Shown here: positions 44,534-52,515 of the stretch, piece by piece
How positions within the stretch are numbered: the stretch's first letter is position 1
Layout of the letters: every line of letters begins with the position of its first letter
Assembly (NCBI GenBank): GCA_963655255.1
Contig: CAVKEB010000018.1
Span: 1 to 52,515 of the forward strand
Direction: 5' to 3'
Length of the DNA stretch: 52,515 nt
Source: CAG-791 sp963655255
Lineage (GTDB): Bacteria; Bacillota; Clostridia; Lachnospirales; Lachnospiraceae
Program-made: the position numbers and the translations under genes
The notes under the pieces: model-generated
The model's database searches: none
Told to the model about the DNA's origin: nothing
What the model saw: the letters and a program-made list of their open reading frames with translations, nothing else

Positions 44534-47500
44534 GTGGAGAAATTAGTCCTGATTGACGGGCACAGTATTTTGAACCGGGCATTTTACGGAATGCCGGATC
44601 TGACGAACAGCGCGGGGCTTCACACCGGCGCTGTTTATGGGTTCCTCAAGATTTTGTTCAAAATTCTGGACGAGGAAAAGCCGGAATACCTGACGGTGGC
44701 GTTTGATGTGCACGCGCCGACCTTCCGCCACGAGGCGTTTGCGGACTACAAGGGGACGCGGCACGCGATGCCGGATGAGCTGCGCGAGCAGGTTCCTCTG
44801 ATGAAGAAGGTGCTGGCGGCCATGGGCATCGCGACGTGCGAAAAGGCGGGCCTGGAGGCCGACGACATTCTCGGCACGCTGGCGAAGAAGGCGCAGGCGG
44901 ACGGCATGGAGGTTTCGCTGGTCTCCGGGGATCGGGACCTTCTGCAGATCGCGGATGAGCACATTCAGATCCGCATTCCCAAGACGAAGAAGGGCCAGAC
45001 CGTCATTGAGAATTACTATGCAGAAGACGTGAAGGAGGCGCTGCAGGTGACGCCGCTGGAGTTCATTCAGGTAAAGGCGCTGCAGGGTGATACCTCCGAT
45101 AACATTCCCGGCGTTCCGAAGGTGGGGCCGAAGACGGCAACGGACCTGATCGTCCGCTACCACTCCGTGGACGGCGTCTATGAGCATCTGGACGAGATCA
45201 CGAAAAAAGGCCTGCACGACACGCTGGAGCAGAACGAGGACAAGGCAAGGCTGTCCTTGTTCCTTGCGGCGATTAAGACGGATGCGGATGTCTGCCTGGA
45301 CAAGGACAAGGCCAGAATCGGGAATTTCTATACGCCGGAGGCGTTCCGGCTGTACACGGAACTGGGATTCAAGAACCTTCTTCCGCGATTTTCCATGGAA
45401 TCCGTGGCTGCGGCGGGAAAACAGGACGGTGCAGGAGAGGAAGGCGCGGAGGACTGTAAAGGACAGAAGCACTCCTTCCACACGATTACGGAGGCCGGGA
45501 AGGCACAGGAGCTCTTCTGTCGGCTTGCAGGAGAAGAGAGTACCGTCACGGATTCTCCGGAGGCAGCGCCTGCTTCGTTCGAAAAAGACAGGAAAGACAG
45601 CAGATCCGGCTTCAATCATGCGGAAAATCCGGGAAACCGGACGGAGGAAATGATCCCCTGGATCGGCGTCTATCCGGTATATGACAGGAGAGGGGAGGAG
45701 AACCTTCTCCTGGGCGTTTCGATTTCCGCAGACGGGACGACATGGTTCCTGCAGGCTTCCGGGGAAGAACAGACCGCGGAGGAGCAGGCAGTCAGGGAAT
45801 CGGCTGCGGGGGAAGAGAGGGCAGTCTGGAAAACGGTAGCAGAGGAGCCGGAGGGCCAGCTTTCGTTTGATTTTCTGAGTGGCGGCTGGAAGACGCAGGA
45901 GAGCGGCTCCTGCGGGAATTCCGGGGACGGACAGAAGAAGGCGGGCAGTGCCGGTCTTCGGAAGGAATCGGATGGGACCGGCGTTTCGGCTGGCAGCGAA
46001 AATAATTCCGGGAACTTACATGACATCACCAGTTGTCGGAATATGAATGGGACGCCGGGAGGAATTCCGGCAGCGCTCCTGATGAAAGGCCTCGCACAGC
46101 TTCGGAAAGCGGCAGGAAAGGGCCGGATCCGCCTTGCGGTTTTCGATCTGAAATCACAGTTCCCGTTCTGGGGAATCGAAGAGACGGAGTTTCGGGACGG
46201 CATTCATCTGGAAGGAATTTTCGATGTCCTTCTGGGAGCGTATCTTTGCAATCCGCTGAAGAATGACTATGAGCCGGAGGACGTCGCCTCGGAGTATCTG
46301 GGCGAGACGATCCTCGGGAAGAAGCAGTTCCTCGAGAAGAGCTCTTTTGCGGAGAAGCTGGCGGAAGATCAGGAAGCGGCAGATGAGCTGACTGCGCCGG
46401 AGAAAAAGGGTACGGCACTTCCGGAAGAACCTCTGTCATCGGGGAACAACGCAAAGGCGGCAGCAGGAACGGAACAAAGAGGCGCGGCTGCGGATTTTGC
46501 GGGGCATATCTCGGACACGCTCGCCCGGGAGGCAGAGGCAGTGCGAAGCCGCCTTCAGGAAGAGGGTATGCTGGAGCTCTACGAGACGGTCGAGCTCCCG
46601 CTTACCTATATTCTGTATGATATGCAGAGAATCGGCATCCGTGTGGTGCCGGAGAAGCTCTCTGCTTACGGCAGCCAGCTGGTGGACCGGATTCGTGAGC
46701 TCGAAACCTCGATTCATGAGAAGGCAGGCCATGCGTTCAACATCGCGAGCCCGAAGCAGCTGGGACAGGTCCTCTTCGGAGAGCTGGGACTTCCCGGCGG
46801 CAAGAAGACCAAGAGCGGATTTTCCACGGCGGCGGACGTGCTGGACAAGCTGGCGCCGGATTACCCGATTGTCGAGGAAATTCTGGAATACCGTGCCCTG
46901 ACGAAGTTAAAATCCACGTATGCGGATGGCCTGCAGGCATTCATTGCGAAGGATTCCCGGATCCACACGACGTTCCATCAGACCATTACGGCGACCGGCC
47001 GCATCAGCTCCACAGATCCCAATCTGCAGAACATTCCGATGCGGACGGAGCTGGGACGGGCCATCCGGAAGGTGTTCATTCCGCGGGACGGGTCCTGCTT
47101 TACCGATGCGGATTATTCGCAGATCGAGCTGCGCATTCTGGCGTCGCTCTCCGGGGACGAGGCGCTGATCGAGGCGTATCGGGAGAATCGGGACATCCAC
47201 CGTACCACGGCCTCCCGCGTGTTCCACACGCCTTTTGACGAGGTGACGGACCTGCAGCGAAGAAATGCGAAGGCCGTCAATTTCGGCATCGTGTACGGCA
47301 TCAGCTCGTTCGGCCTGTCGCAGAATCTGTCGATCTCCCGGAGCGAGGCGAAGGAATACATCGACGAGTACTTCCGGATGTTCCCGGGCATCAAGACCTT
47401 CCTCGACCGGGAGGTTGAGGAAGCGAAGGAGAAGGGATATTCGGTCACGATGTTCGGAAGGCGGCGGCCGATTCCGGAATTGAAGAGCTCGAACTTCATG

Positions 47501-47785
47501 CAGCGGCAGTTCGGTGAGCGCGTTGCCATGAATGCACCGATTCAGGGAACCGGCGCGGATATCATGAAGATCGCGATGATCCGCGTGTGGGAGGAGCTGC
47601 ACCGGCAGGGCCTTTCCTCCCGGCTGATTCTGCAGATTCACGATGAGCTTCTGATTGAGACGGCAGAAGGCGAGGAGGAAAAGGTGGCGAAGATTCTTCG
47701 GGACGGCATGATGGGAGCCGCGAAACTCCTGGTTCCGCTGGAAATTGACTGCCACACAGGCCCCGACTGGTATGAGGCAAAATAA
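44534..47785 (+). CDS. polA: DNA polymerase I, unusually long, without exonuclease proofreading motif
   Basis: A 1083-residue protein, about 200 longer than usual. The 5' nuclease domain spans residues 1-290 (LIDGHSILNRAFYGM, GLEADDILGTLAKKA, GDTSDNIPGVPKVGPKTA). The polymerase domain starts near 680 (ELPLTYILYDMQRIGI) and has motif A DADYSQIELRILA, motif B RRNAKAVNFGIVYGIS and motif C LQIHDELLIE. The middle region, 290-680, keeps a weak exonuclease fold but no catalytic DxE, and carries hydrophilic Glu/Gly/Ser-rich insertions near 300-370 and 410-510. It thus repairs gaps but should not proofread. The start is GTG with TAGGAGG. It overlaps coaE by 1 bp. Confidence 0.95.
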   Translation: MEKLVLIDGHSILNRAFYGMPDLTNSAGLHTGAVYGFLKILFKILDEEKPEYLTVAFDVHAPTFRHEAFADYKGTRHAMPDELREQVPLMKKVLAAMGIATCEKAGLEADDILGTLAKKAQADGMEVSLVSGDRDLLQIADEHIQIRIPKTKKGQTVIENYYAEDVKEALQVTPLEFIQVKALQGDTSDNIPGVPKVGPKTATDLIVRYHSVDGVYEHLDEITKKGLHDTLEQNEDKARLSLFLAAIKTDADVCLDKDKARIGNFYTPEAFRLYTELGFKNLLPRFSMESVAAAGKQDGAGEEGAEDCKGQKHSFHTITEAGKAQELFCRLAGEESTVTDSPEAAPASFEKDRKDSRSGFNHAENPGNRTEEMIPWIGVYPVYDRRGEENLLLGVSISADGTTWFLQASGEEQTAEEQAVRESAAGEERAVWKTVAEEPEGQLSFDFLSGGWKTQESGSCGNSGDGQKKAGSAGLRKESDGTGVSAGSENNSGNLHDITSCRNMNGTPGGIPAALLMKGLAQLRKAAGKGRIRLAVFDLKSQFPFWGIEETEFRDGIHLEGIFDVLLGAYLCNPLKNDYEPEDVASEYLGETILGKKQFLEKSSFAEKLAEDQEAADELTAPEKKGTALPEEPLSSGNNAKAAAGTEQRGAAADFAGHISDTLAREAEAVRSRLQEEGMLELYETVELPLTYILYDMQRIGIRVVPEKLSAYGSQLVDRIRELETSIHEKAGHAFNIASPKQLGQVLFGELGLPGGKKTKSGFSTAADVLDKLAPDYPIVEEILEYRALTKLKSTYADGLQAFIAKDSRIHTTFHQTITATGRISSTDPNLQNIPMRTELGRAIRKVFIPRDGSCFTDADYSQIELRILASLSGDEALIEAYRENRDIHRTTASRVFHTPFDEVTDLQRRNAKAVNFGIVYGISSFGLSQNLSISRSEAKEYIDEYFRMFPGIKTFLDREVEEAKEKGYSVTMFGRRRPIPELKSSNFMQRQFGERVAMNAPIQGTGADIMKIAMIRVWEELHRQGLSSRLILQIHDELLIETAEGEEEKVAKILRDGMMGAAKLLVPLEIDCHTGPDWYEAK

Positions 47786-48465
47786 TGAAGATCATAGGTG
47801 TTACGGGCGGAGTGGGCTCCGGCAAAACGGAGCTGCTCCGCTACATTGAGAAGAACTACCGCTGCCGGATCCTTCTCTCGGACGAGGCGGCGCACGAGGT
47901 GACGCGGAGGGGCGGGCGGATTTATGAACCGCTTGTGAGCCTTCTGGAGCAGTACCCTGCGGGAGCTTCGGACAATGCATCCGGAGCAGGCAGCGCCTGC
48001 GGAGAGGGAGGGAAAGTTTCTCTTCTTCAGGAGAACGGCGAGATCGACCGCAGGGAGATGGCGGCGCGGATTTTTGCACACCGGGAGCTTCGCGAGAGGG
48101 TTAACGCACTGATTCATCCGGCGGTGAAGGAGTATATTCTGGAGAGAATCCGGGGGGAGCAGGAGAAGGCGGCGCAGGGAGCGGCGGATGCCGTGGACTA
48201 TTTTTTCCTGGAGGCGGCGCTTCTGATCGAGTGCGGTTATCGCTCTTACGTAGATGAAATGTGGTATATTTACTGTGACCTTGCGGTCCGGAGGAAACGC
48301 CTGAAGGAGAGCCGCGGCTATTCCGATGAGAAAATTGATGGAATCCTCTCATCGCAGCTTACGGAGGAAGAGTTCCGGGCGGGCTCGGATGTTGTGATTG
48401 ACAACTCCGGAAGCCTGGAGGATGCCTGCAGGCAGATCCGGGCAGCATTGGGAACAGGAAAGTGA
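47785..48465 (+). CDS. coaE: Dephospho-CoA kinase
   Basis: A 226-residue kinase for the last step of coenzyme A synthesis. Walker A is GVTGGVGSGKTE, followed by LLSDEAAHEVTRRGG and the lid region around CDLAVRRKRLKESRGYS. The C-terminal part has SQLTEEEFRAGSDVVIDNSGS. A short Gly/Ser/Ala-rich stretch near residues 57-75 (GASDNASGAGSACGEGG) looks like an insertion relative to most homologues. It starts at the last base of the polA stop codon, and the next frame starts at its own stop, so polA, coaE and the MBL hydrolase are translated as one unit. Confidence 0.94.
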   Translation: MKIIGVTGGVGSGKTELLRYIEKNYRCRILLSDEAAHEVTRRGGRIYEPLVSLLEQYPAGASDNASGAGSACGEGGKVSLLQENGEIDRREMAARIFAHRELRERVNALIHPAVKEYILERIRGEQEKAAQGAADAVDYFFLEAALLIECGYRSYVDEMWYIYCDLAVRRKRLKESRGYSDEKIDGILSSQLTEEEFRAGSDVVIDNSGSLEDACRQIRAALGTGK

Positions 48466-48470
48466 GTACA

Positions 48471-49268
48471 ATGAGATTTCAGACATTCGCGAGCGGATCG
48501 AGCGGCAACTGCAGCTACATCGGCTCGGACACGACGCACCTTCTGTTTGATGTCGGCATCAGCCGCAAAAGGACGCAGGAGGCACTGAACCGGATCGGTC
48601 TGGATTTTCCGGACATCGACGGTATTTTTATTACCCATGAGCACGCGGATCACATCCAGGGACTGGCAATGATCCTGAAAAAATACGACATCCCGGTCTA
48701 CGCGACGGCGGGAACGATCGATGCGATTCTCCGGCTGGAGAAGTACCGCGATTTTGCAAGAGACCGTTTCGTCCCCGTGAAGGCGGACGAGAAGACCATC
48801 GTGAAGGACATCACGGTGAATCCGATGACGATTTCACATGACGCGGCGGATCCGGTGGGCTACCGGGTTCTCTACGGCGGGAGAAAAGTTTCGATCTGCA
48901 CGGACCTTGGATGCTACACGGATTACACCAAGGCGTGCCTTAAGGATTCGGACGTGCTACTTCTGGAGGCCAATCACGATGTCAATATGCTGCAGGTGGG
49001 GCCGTACCCGTATCCTTTGAAGCAGCGGATCCTCTCGGACCGCGGACATTTGTCCAATACGGCGAGCGGGGAGCTTCTGGACAGCGTGCTGAATCCGCAT
49101 ATGAAGGCAATTTTCCTGGGACATCTCTCACAGGAGAACAATTATCCGGAGCTTGCCTTTGAGACGGTCCGTCTGGAAATCAACGCGGCGGACGATGAGT
49201 ACGAGGCGGATGAGCTTCCCATCCGGGTGGCGCCGCGCAGGGAAGCGTCGCGCATGGTGGAATTGTAG
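48471..49268 (+). CDS. Metallo-beta-lactamase fold hydrolase, YycJ/WalJ-like
   Basis: A 265-residue MBL-fold protein. The start SGSSGNCSYIG is characteristic of the YycJ group, and the metal motif is THEHADHIQG. Later ligands are in ISHDAADPVGY and in FLGHLSQENN. YycJ proteins are candidate 5'-to-3' DNA exonucleases in mismatch repair, fitting the link to polA. I chose the ATG at 48471, ten bases after AGGAAAG; a GTG at 48462 overlaps the coaE stop. The function as a nuclease is family knowledge and not proven by the sequence. Confidence 0.88.
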   Translation: MRFQTFASGSSGNCSYIGSDTTHLLFDVGISRKRTQEALNRIGLDFPDIDGIFITHEHADHIQGLAMILKKYDIPVYATAGTIDAILRLEKYRDFARDRFVPVKADEKTIVKDITVNPMTISHDAADPVGYRVLYGGRKVSICTDLGCYTDYTKACLKDSDVLLLEANHDVNMLQVGPYPYPLKQRILSDRGHLSNTASGELLDSVLNPHMKAIFLGHLSQENNYPELAFETVRLEINAADDEYEADELPIRVAPRREASRMVEL

Positions 49269-49384
49269 GGTAGGCACACACCGGGAAATTCGGTACGTTT
49301 TTACAGATCTTCCGCAGGTAAACAAAGCGGACAGAATCAGAGCCTGGAAGAATAAAATCAACGAAGAGAAGAAAGGTGGAAATT

Positions 49385-49663
49385 ATGGAGAAACGGGCGA
49401 TCATCACAGTCGTCGGCAGGGACACGGTCGGCATCATTGCAAGAGTGTGCAGCTTTCTGGCAGACCATAAGATCAACATTCTGGACATTTCCCAGACGAT
49501 CGTGCAGGGATATTTCAACATGATGATGATCGTGGACATTGCGAAGCTTGAAATCCCCTTCGGAGATATGGCGGATGAGCTGGCGGCGATCGGACGCGAC
49601 AGCCTCGGCGTGCAGATCAAGTGCCAGAAGGAAGAAATCTTCGATTCCATGCACCGGATCTGA
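49385..49663 (+). CDS. ACT domain protein, UPF0237 family
   Basis: A 92-residue single ACT domain (RAIITVVGRDTVGIIARVCSFLADHKINILDISQTI, a continuous domain start). It is close to the regulatory ACT proteins of the GcvR type but lacks a second domain. It probably binds a small amino-acid-like ligand. It precedes the DUF711/PFL-like gene by 35 bp, and this pair is conserved in many Firmicutes. The ATG at 49385 follows AAAGGTGG. The 116-bp gap before it has no clear promoter or hairpin. Its ligand and partner are unknown. Confidence 0.9.
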   Translation: MEKRAIITVVGRDTVGIIARVCSFLADHKINILDISQTIVQGYFNMMMIVDIAKLEIPFGDMADELAAIGRDSLGVQIKCQKEEIFDSMHRI

Positions 49664-49698
49664 CACTCGGAAACGGCTGACAAAGGTGGAGGTAACCT

Positions 49699-51063
49699 AT
49701 GATCAATATCCGTGAAGTGGAAGAGACGAACGCAATGATCGAGAAGGAGAATCTGGATGTCCGCACGATTACGATGGGCATCAGCCTTCTGGACTGCATC
49801 AGCTCGGATCTTCCGACTCTGAAAAAAAATATTTACGAGAAAATTTATACACTGGCGAAGGATCTGGTGCAGACCGGCGAGGAGATTTCCAGAGATTTCG
49901 GAATTCCGATTGTGAACAAGCGGATTTCCGTCACGCCGATTGCCCTTGTGGGCGGATCCGCCTGCCACAGCACACAGGATTTTGCCGAAGTGGCGAAGAC
50001 TCTCGATGAGGTGGCGCAGAAGGTCGGCGTCAATTTCCTCGGCGGCTACAGCGCACTGGTTTCCAAGGGAATGACGAAAGCGGACGAGCTTCTCATCCGT
50101 TCCATTCCGCAGGCGCTGAAGGAGACACAGGTGGTCTGCTCGTCCGTCAACCTCGGCTCAACGAAGACCGGAATCGATATGGATGCGGTGCGGCTCATGG
50201 GCTCCATCGTCAAGGAGACGGCGGAGGAGACGAAGGACCTTCCGGTGAACGGCTGCGCGAAGCTCGTGGTGTTCTGCAACGCACCGGACGACAATCCGTT
50301 CATGGCGGGAGCCTTCCACGGCGTGACGGAGGCGGATGCGATCCTGAACGTCGGCGTTTCCGGCCCCGGCGTTGTCAAAAAAGCGCTGGAATCCTGCCAC
50401 GGCGCGGATTTCGAGACGCTCTCGGAGACGATCAAGAAGACGGCCTTCAAGGTCACCCGCGTGGGCCAGCTCGTCGCGAAGGAGGCCTCCGCAAGACTCG
50501 GCATTCCGTTCGGAATCATTGACCTGTCGCTTGCGCCGACTCCGGCAATTGGCGATTCGGTGGCGGATATTCTCTGCGAGATGGGCCTGGAGAAGGCAGG
50601 GGCTCCCGGTACGACGGCAGCGCTTGCCATGCTGAACGATCAGGTGAAAAAAGGCGGCCTCATGGCTTCCAGCTACGTGGGCGGCCTTTCGGGTGCGTTT
50701 ATTCCGGTTTCCGAGGATCAGGGAATGATTGACGCGGCCAAGGCGGGAGCGCTTACGCTGGAGAAGCTGGAAGCGATGACCTGCGTCTGCTCGGTGGGAC
50801 TGGACATGATCGCCATTCCGGGCGACACGAAGGACACCACGATTGCGGGAATTATCGCGGATGAGATGGCGCTCGGCATGGTCAACCAGAAAACGACGGC
50901 CTGCCGCCTGATTCCGGTTCCCGGCAAGGGTGTCGGTGATGAAGTGGAGTTCGGCGGACTTCTCGGCCATGCGCCGATCATGCCGGTGAACACCTTCGGC
51001 TGTGACGAATTCGTAAACCGCAGGGGACGAATTCCGGCGCCGGTTCACAGCTTTAAGAATTAA
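49699..51063 (+). CDS. UPF0210 / DUF711 family protein (PFL-like)
   Basis: A 454-residue cytoplasmic protein of the UPF0210 (DUF711) family, which shares a fold with pyruvate formate-lyase-like barrels but is not a proven glycyl radical enzyme. Conserved blocks visible are TMGISLLDCISSDL, KRISVTPIALVGGSACH, VNLGSTKTGIDMDAVRLMG and VGLDMIAIPGDT. The biochemical function is unknown. It forms an operon with the upstream ACT protein, which may regulate it. A ribosome site AAAGGTGGAGG precedes the ATG. No glycyl-radical loop (RVSGY-type) is seen at the C-terminus. Confidence 0.9.
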   Translation: MINIREVEETNAMIEKENLDVRTITMGISLLDCISSDLPTLKKNIYEKIYTLAKDLVQTGEEISRDFGIPIVNKRISVTPIALVGGSACHSTQDFAEVAKTLDEVAQKVGVNFLGGYSALVSKGMTKADELLIRSIPQALKETQVVCSSVNLGSTKTGIDMDAVRLMGSIVKETAEETKDLPVNGCAKLVVFCNAPDDNPFMAGAFHGVTEADAILNVGVSGPGVVKKALESCHGADFETLSETIKKTAFKVTRVGQLVAKEASARLGIPFGIIDLSLAPTPAIGDSVADILCEMGLEKAGAPGTTAALAMLNDQVKKGGLMASSYVGGLSGAFIPVSEDQGMIDAAKAGALTLEKLEAMTCVCSVGLDMIAIPGDTKDTTIAGIIADEMALGMVNQKTTACRLIPVPGKGVGDEVEFGGLLGHAPIMPVNTFGCDEFVNRRGRIPAPVHSFKN

Positions 51064-51084
51064 GTGAGAATTTAAGTTTCTTTT

Positions 51085-51140
51085 CCAAAAATTCTGCATT
51101 AGTATAAAAGAAGCCTGGCTCATCACGGGAGAATTTTTGG
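51085..51140 (+). promoter_or_regulatory. Inverted repeat and -10-like box before the PfkB gene
   Basis: CCAAAAATTCT (51085-51095) and AGAATTTTTGG (51130-51140) are perfectly complementary over 11 bp, with 34 nt between them. A TATAAA box (51103-51108) lies between the arms. It could be an operator pair or a leader hairpin; a good -35 is missing. Confidence 0.45.
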
Positions 51141-51198
51141 GGTATCCGGTTTTGAAATGAGAAATGGAATACTGTGTGCAGGCAGAAATGGAGGGGTT

Positions 51199-52176
51199 AT
51201 GGATACGAAGAAATATGATGTGACAGCACTCGGTGAGCTGCTGGTGGATTTTACTGCGGGACCGGTCAGTTCTCAGGGAAATCCGACATTTGAAGCCAAT
51301 CCGGGCGGAGCACCCTGCAACGTTCTGTCGATGCTGCAGAAGCTGGGGCACCCGACTGCCTTTATCGGCAAGGTCGGAAAGGACGCGTTCGGCGAAATGC
51401 TGAAGGAGAAGGCGGGCGCGCAGGGAATTGACATGAGCGGCCTGTCGATGGACGCAAATGTTCACACGACTCTGGCGTTTGTCCAGAAGCTTGCAAACGG
51501 TGACCGTGATTTTTCCTTCTATCGCAAGCCCGGCGCGGATGTGATGCTGCGTCCGGAGGATGTGCGGGCACACCGGGAGCTCATTGAGCAGGCGAAGATT
51601 TTCCACTTCGGTTCTCTGTCCATGACCGATGAGCTGGTGGACCGCGCGACGAAGGAGGCCCTGACGATCGCGAAGGACAACGGCGTTACCGTTTCCTTTG
51701 ACCCGAACTACCGTCCGCCGCTCTGGAATTCCGAGGACGAGGCGAGAGAGAAGATGGTCTTCGGCATGCAGAACACGGATATCATGAAGATCTCGGACAA
51801 CGAGATTGTGTTCCTGACCGGAGAGGAGAATCTGGACAAGGGTGTCCGCATGCTGATCGACCGCTACGAAATTCCGCTTGTTTTCGCAACATTGGGACCG
51901 GACGGAAGCCGCGCCTACTACAAGGGTGAGCGCGTGGACTGCCCCGGCTTCAAGAATCCGAATACGATTGAGACGACGGGAGCGGGAGATACCTTCTGCG
52001 CCTGCGGCCTTCATTTCGTTTTGAAGTATGGCCTGAAGGAGCTGAATATTTTCCGTCTGCGCGAGCTGCTGACCTTCGCCAATGCGGCGGCTTCGCTGGT
52101 GACCACGCGCCGCGGCGCACTGGCCGTCATGCCGACGGAAGAGGAAGTGATGGAATACATCCGCAGCTATCAGTAA
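51199..52176 (+). CDS. PfkB family carbohydrate kinase, fructokinase-like
   Basis: A 325-residue ribokinase-superfamily sugar kinase. The N-terminal ALGELLVDFTAG and the GG motif in NPGGAPCNVLSMLQKLG are the first PfkB signature. The C-terminal signature ETTGAGDTFCACGLHF carries the catalytic aspartate and anion hole. The motif VSFDPNYRPPLW and the overall length fit fructokinase (ScrK-like), but other ketose or nucleoside substrates are possible. The ATG at 51199 follows GGAGGGG; an ATG at 51157 lacks a ribosome site. It is monocistronic by position, with an inverted repeat upstream. tRNA-Gly follows. Confidence 0.92.
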   Translation: MDTKKYDVTALGELLVDFTAGPVSSQGNPTFEANPGGAPCNVLSMLQKLGHPTAFIGKVGKDAFGEMLKEKAGAQGIDMSGLSMDANVHTTLAFVQKLANGDRDFSFYRKPGADVMLRPEDVRAHRELIEQAKIFHFGSLSMTDELVDRATKEALTIAKDNGVTVSFDPNYRPPLWNSEDEAREKMVFGMQNTDIMKISDNEIVFLTGEENLDKGVRMLIDRYEIPLVFATLGPDGSRAYYKGERVDCPGFKNPNTIETTGAGDTFCACGLHFVLKYGLKELNIFRLRELLTFANAAASLVTTRRGALAVMPTEEEVMEYIRSYQ

Positions 52177-52249
52177 TGATCCGTAAGATGCGGAAAGGTG
52201 CGGCGAAGGCAAGTTTGCAAAGCCTGCCAGGGTGCAGGGCATTTTCCTG

Positions 52250-52277
52250 TTGCTTTCCGTCTTCATTTTGGTATAAT
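52250..52277 (+). promoter_or_regulatory. Promoter for tRNA-Gly
   Basis: TTGCTT (52250-52255), a 16-bp spacer, then TATAAT (52272-52277), 43 bp before the tRNA. Confidence 0.7.
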
Positions 52278-52319
52278 AAAACGCATGTACGGGGCGTTCA
52301 GAGCTCCGGCATGCGGTCT

Positions 52320-52390
52320 GCGGTATTAGTTCATCGGTAGAATGCGACCTTCCCAAGGTTGAGAGGTGGGTTCGATTCCCATATACCGCT
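52320..52390 (+). tRNA. tRNA-Gly (CCC)
   Basis: Acceptor GCGGTAT pairs with ATACCGC, discriminator T. The anticodon loop TTCCCAA reads GGG codons. The T arm GTGGG / CCCAT pairs with one G-U. CCA is not encoded. Total length is 71 nt. Confidence 0.94.
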
Positions 52391-52402
52391 CGTCTTTTTT
52401 AT

Positions 52403-52437
52403 CGGTCTTCACTGAGATTCAGTGAGGACCGTTTTTT
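52403..52437 (+). terminator. tRNA-Gly terminator
   Basis: A 13-bp stem CGGTCTTCACTGA / TCAGTGAGGACCG around GAT, with a T run at 52432-52437. Confidence 0.92.
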
Positions 52438-52461
52438 GTTGCACCCACGGTGGCGATCACG

Positions 52462-52515
52462 CTAGTGTAAAGTTTTTGTAGGAAAGTAAAAACAAGAAAA
52501 GAGGTCCCAAACGTG
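52462..52515. mobile_element. Possible start of an IS256-like element, cut by window end
   Basis: After the tRNA terminator the sequence changes to TAGTGTAAAGTTTTTGTAGG and an A-rich stretch ending AAAAGAGGTCCC. The beginning resembles the ends of some IS256-family elements, from memory. No transposase is visible before the window ends. Confidence 0.25.

Noticed and set aside
49699..51063. Pyruvate formate-lyase
   Set aside because: The fold is related, but the glycyl-radical loop and active-site cysteine pair are not visible; the DUF711/UPF0210 family fits.
50158..52356. 732-residue minus-strand open frame across the DUF711 and PfkB genes
   Set aside because: It spans two real genes and their gap, with no domain and no start signal.

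Overview
The window reads as a chromosomal segment of a moderately GC-rich, low-oxygen Firmicute, most likely a Lachnospiraceae-type Clostridium relative. Evidence: strong purine-rich Shine-Dalgarno sites, a Bacillus-type elongator tRNA-Met with a G1-U72 pair, the rpmE / DUF1385 / prmC / prfA cluster, pyruvate phosphate dikinase, an ACT-domain plus DUF711 pair, and lipoprotein sugar-binding proteins. The assignment is inference; no 16S gene is present.

Layout. 1-4.3 kb: the end of a carbohydrate operon (ABC permease, TIM-barrel isomerase, family 2 glycosidase, MgtC-like protein). 4.4-7.7 kb: a HAD phosphatase, a hairpin-rich gap, and a two-gene AAA-ATPase/RloB pair that resembles the AbiL phage-defence module. 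7.8-18.3 kb: housekeeping genes (rpmE, DUF1385, prmC, prfA, pheA, DUF815 ATPase, Ppx/GppA, ppk). 18.6-22.3 kb (minus): a PHP-HAD fusion and an ABC-F ATPase. 22.8-25.4 kb: ppdK. 25.7-28.3 kb (minus): a solute-binding lipoprotein and a membrane diguanylate cyclase. 28.7-40 kb: a sugar-sensing module (histidine kinase, sensory binding protein, AraC-type response regulator, divergent GntR-LacI repressor) followed by a YtfQ/YtfR/YtfT/YjfF-type sugar importer. 40.3-52.4 kb: tRNA-Met, a MATE exporter, a SpoIIE-type phosphatase divergent from a small zinc-finger membrane protein, polA-coaE-MBL hydrolase, ACT and DUF711 proteins, a PfkB sugar kinase and tRNA-Gly.

The most unusual content lies between the genes. 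At least four families of short structured repeats occur. In each, the loops and junctions are nearly invariant while the stem arms differ completely between copies yet stay complementary. Family I is a roughly 105-nt unit of three hairpins: a TGAT-loop hairpin, a GC-rich hairpin, and a CTTC-loop hairpin with a bulged A. Copies lie at 6894-6996, 11425-11530, 11527-11633 and 14281-14400, with a truncated copy at 1-60. The 6894-6996 copy sits exactly where the CTTC loop of another Family I hairpin should be, so one unit appears to have inserted into another. Family II (8136-8275, 43867-43976, probably inverted at 36205-36312) has a long variable stem capped by CCGCTTGCGG, a second variable hairpin and a terminal CATCGAGAAT box. 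Family III (18501-18566, 20490-20551) is a terminator-like hairpin with a GTAA-capped inner core and a variable outer stem. Family IV (5295-5334, 5401-5442) is a hairpin repeated in a 430-bp gap. These may be non-autonomous mobile elements, structured RNAs, or both, and are the best candidates here for something undescribed.

Nearly all long antisense reading frames are shadows of the genes listed and are left out. No CRISPR array, rRNA, complete IS or prophage gene is visible.
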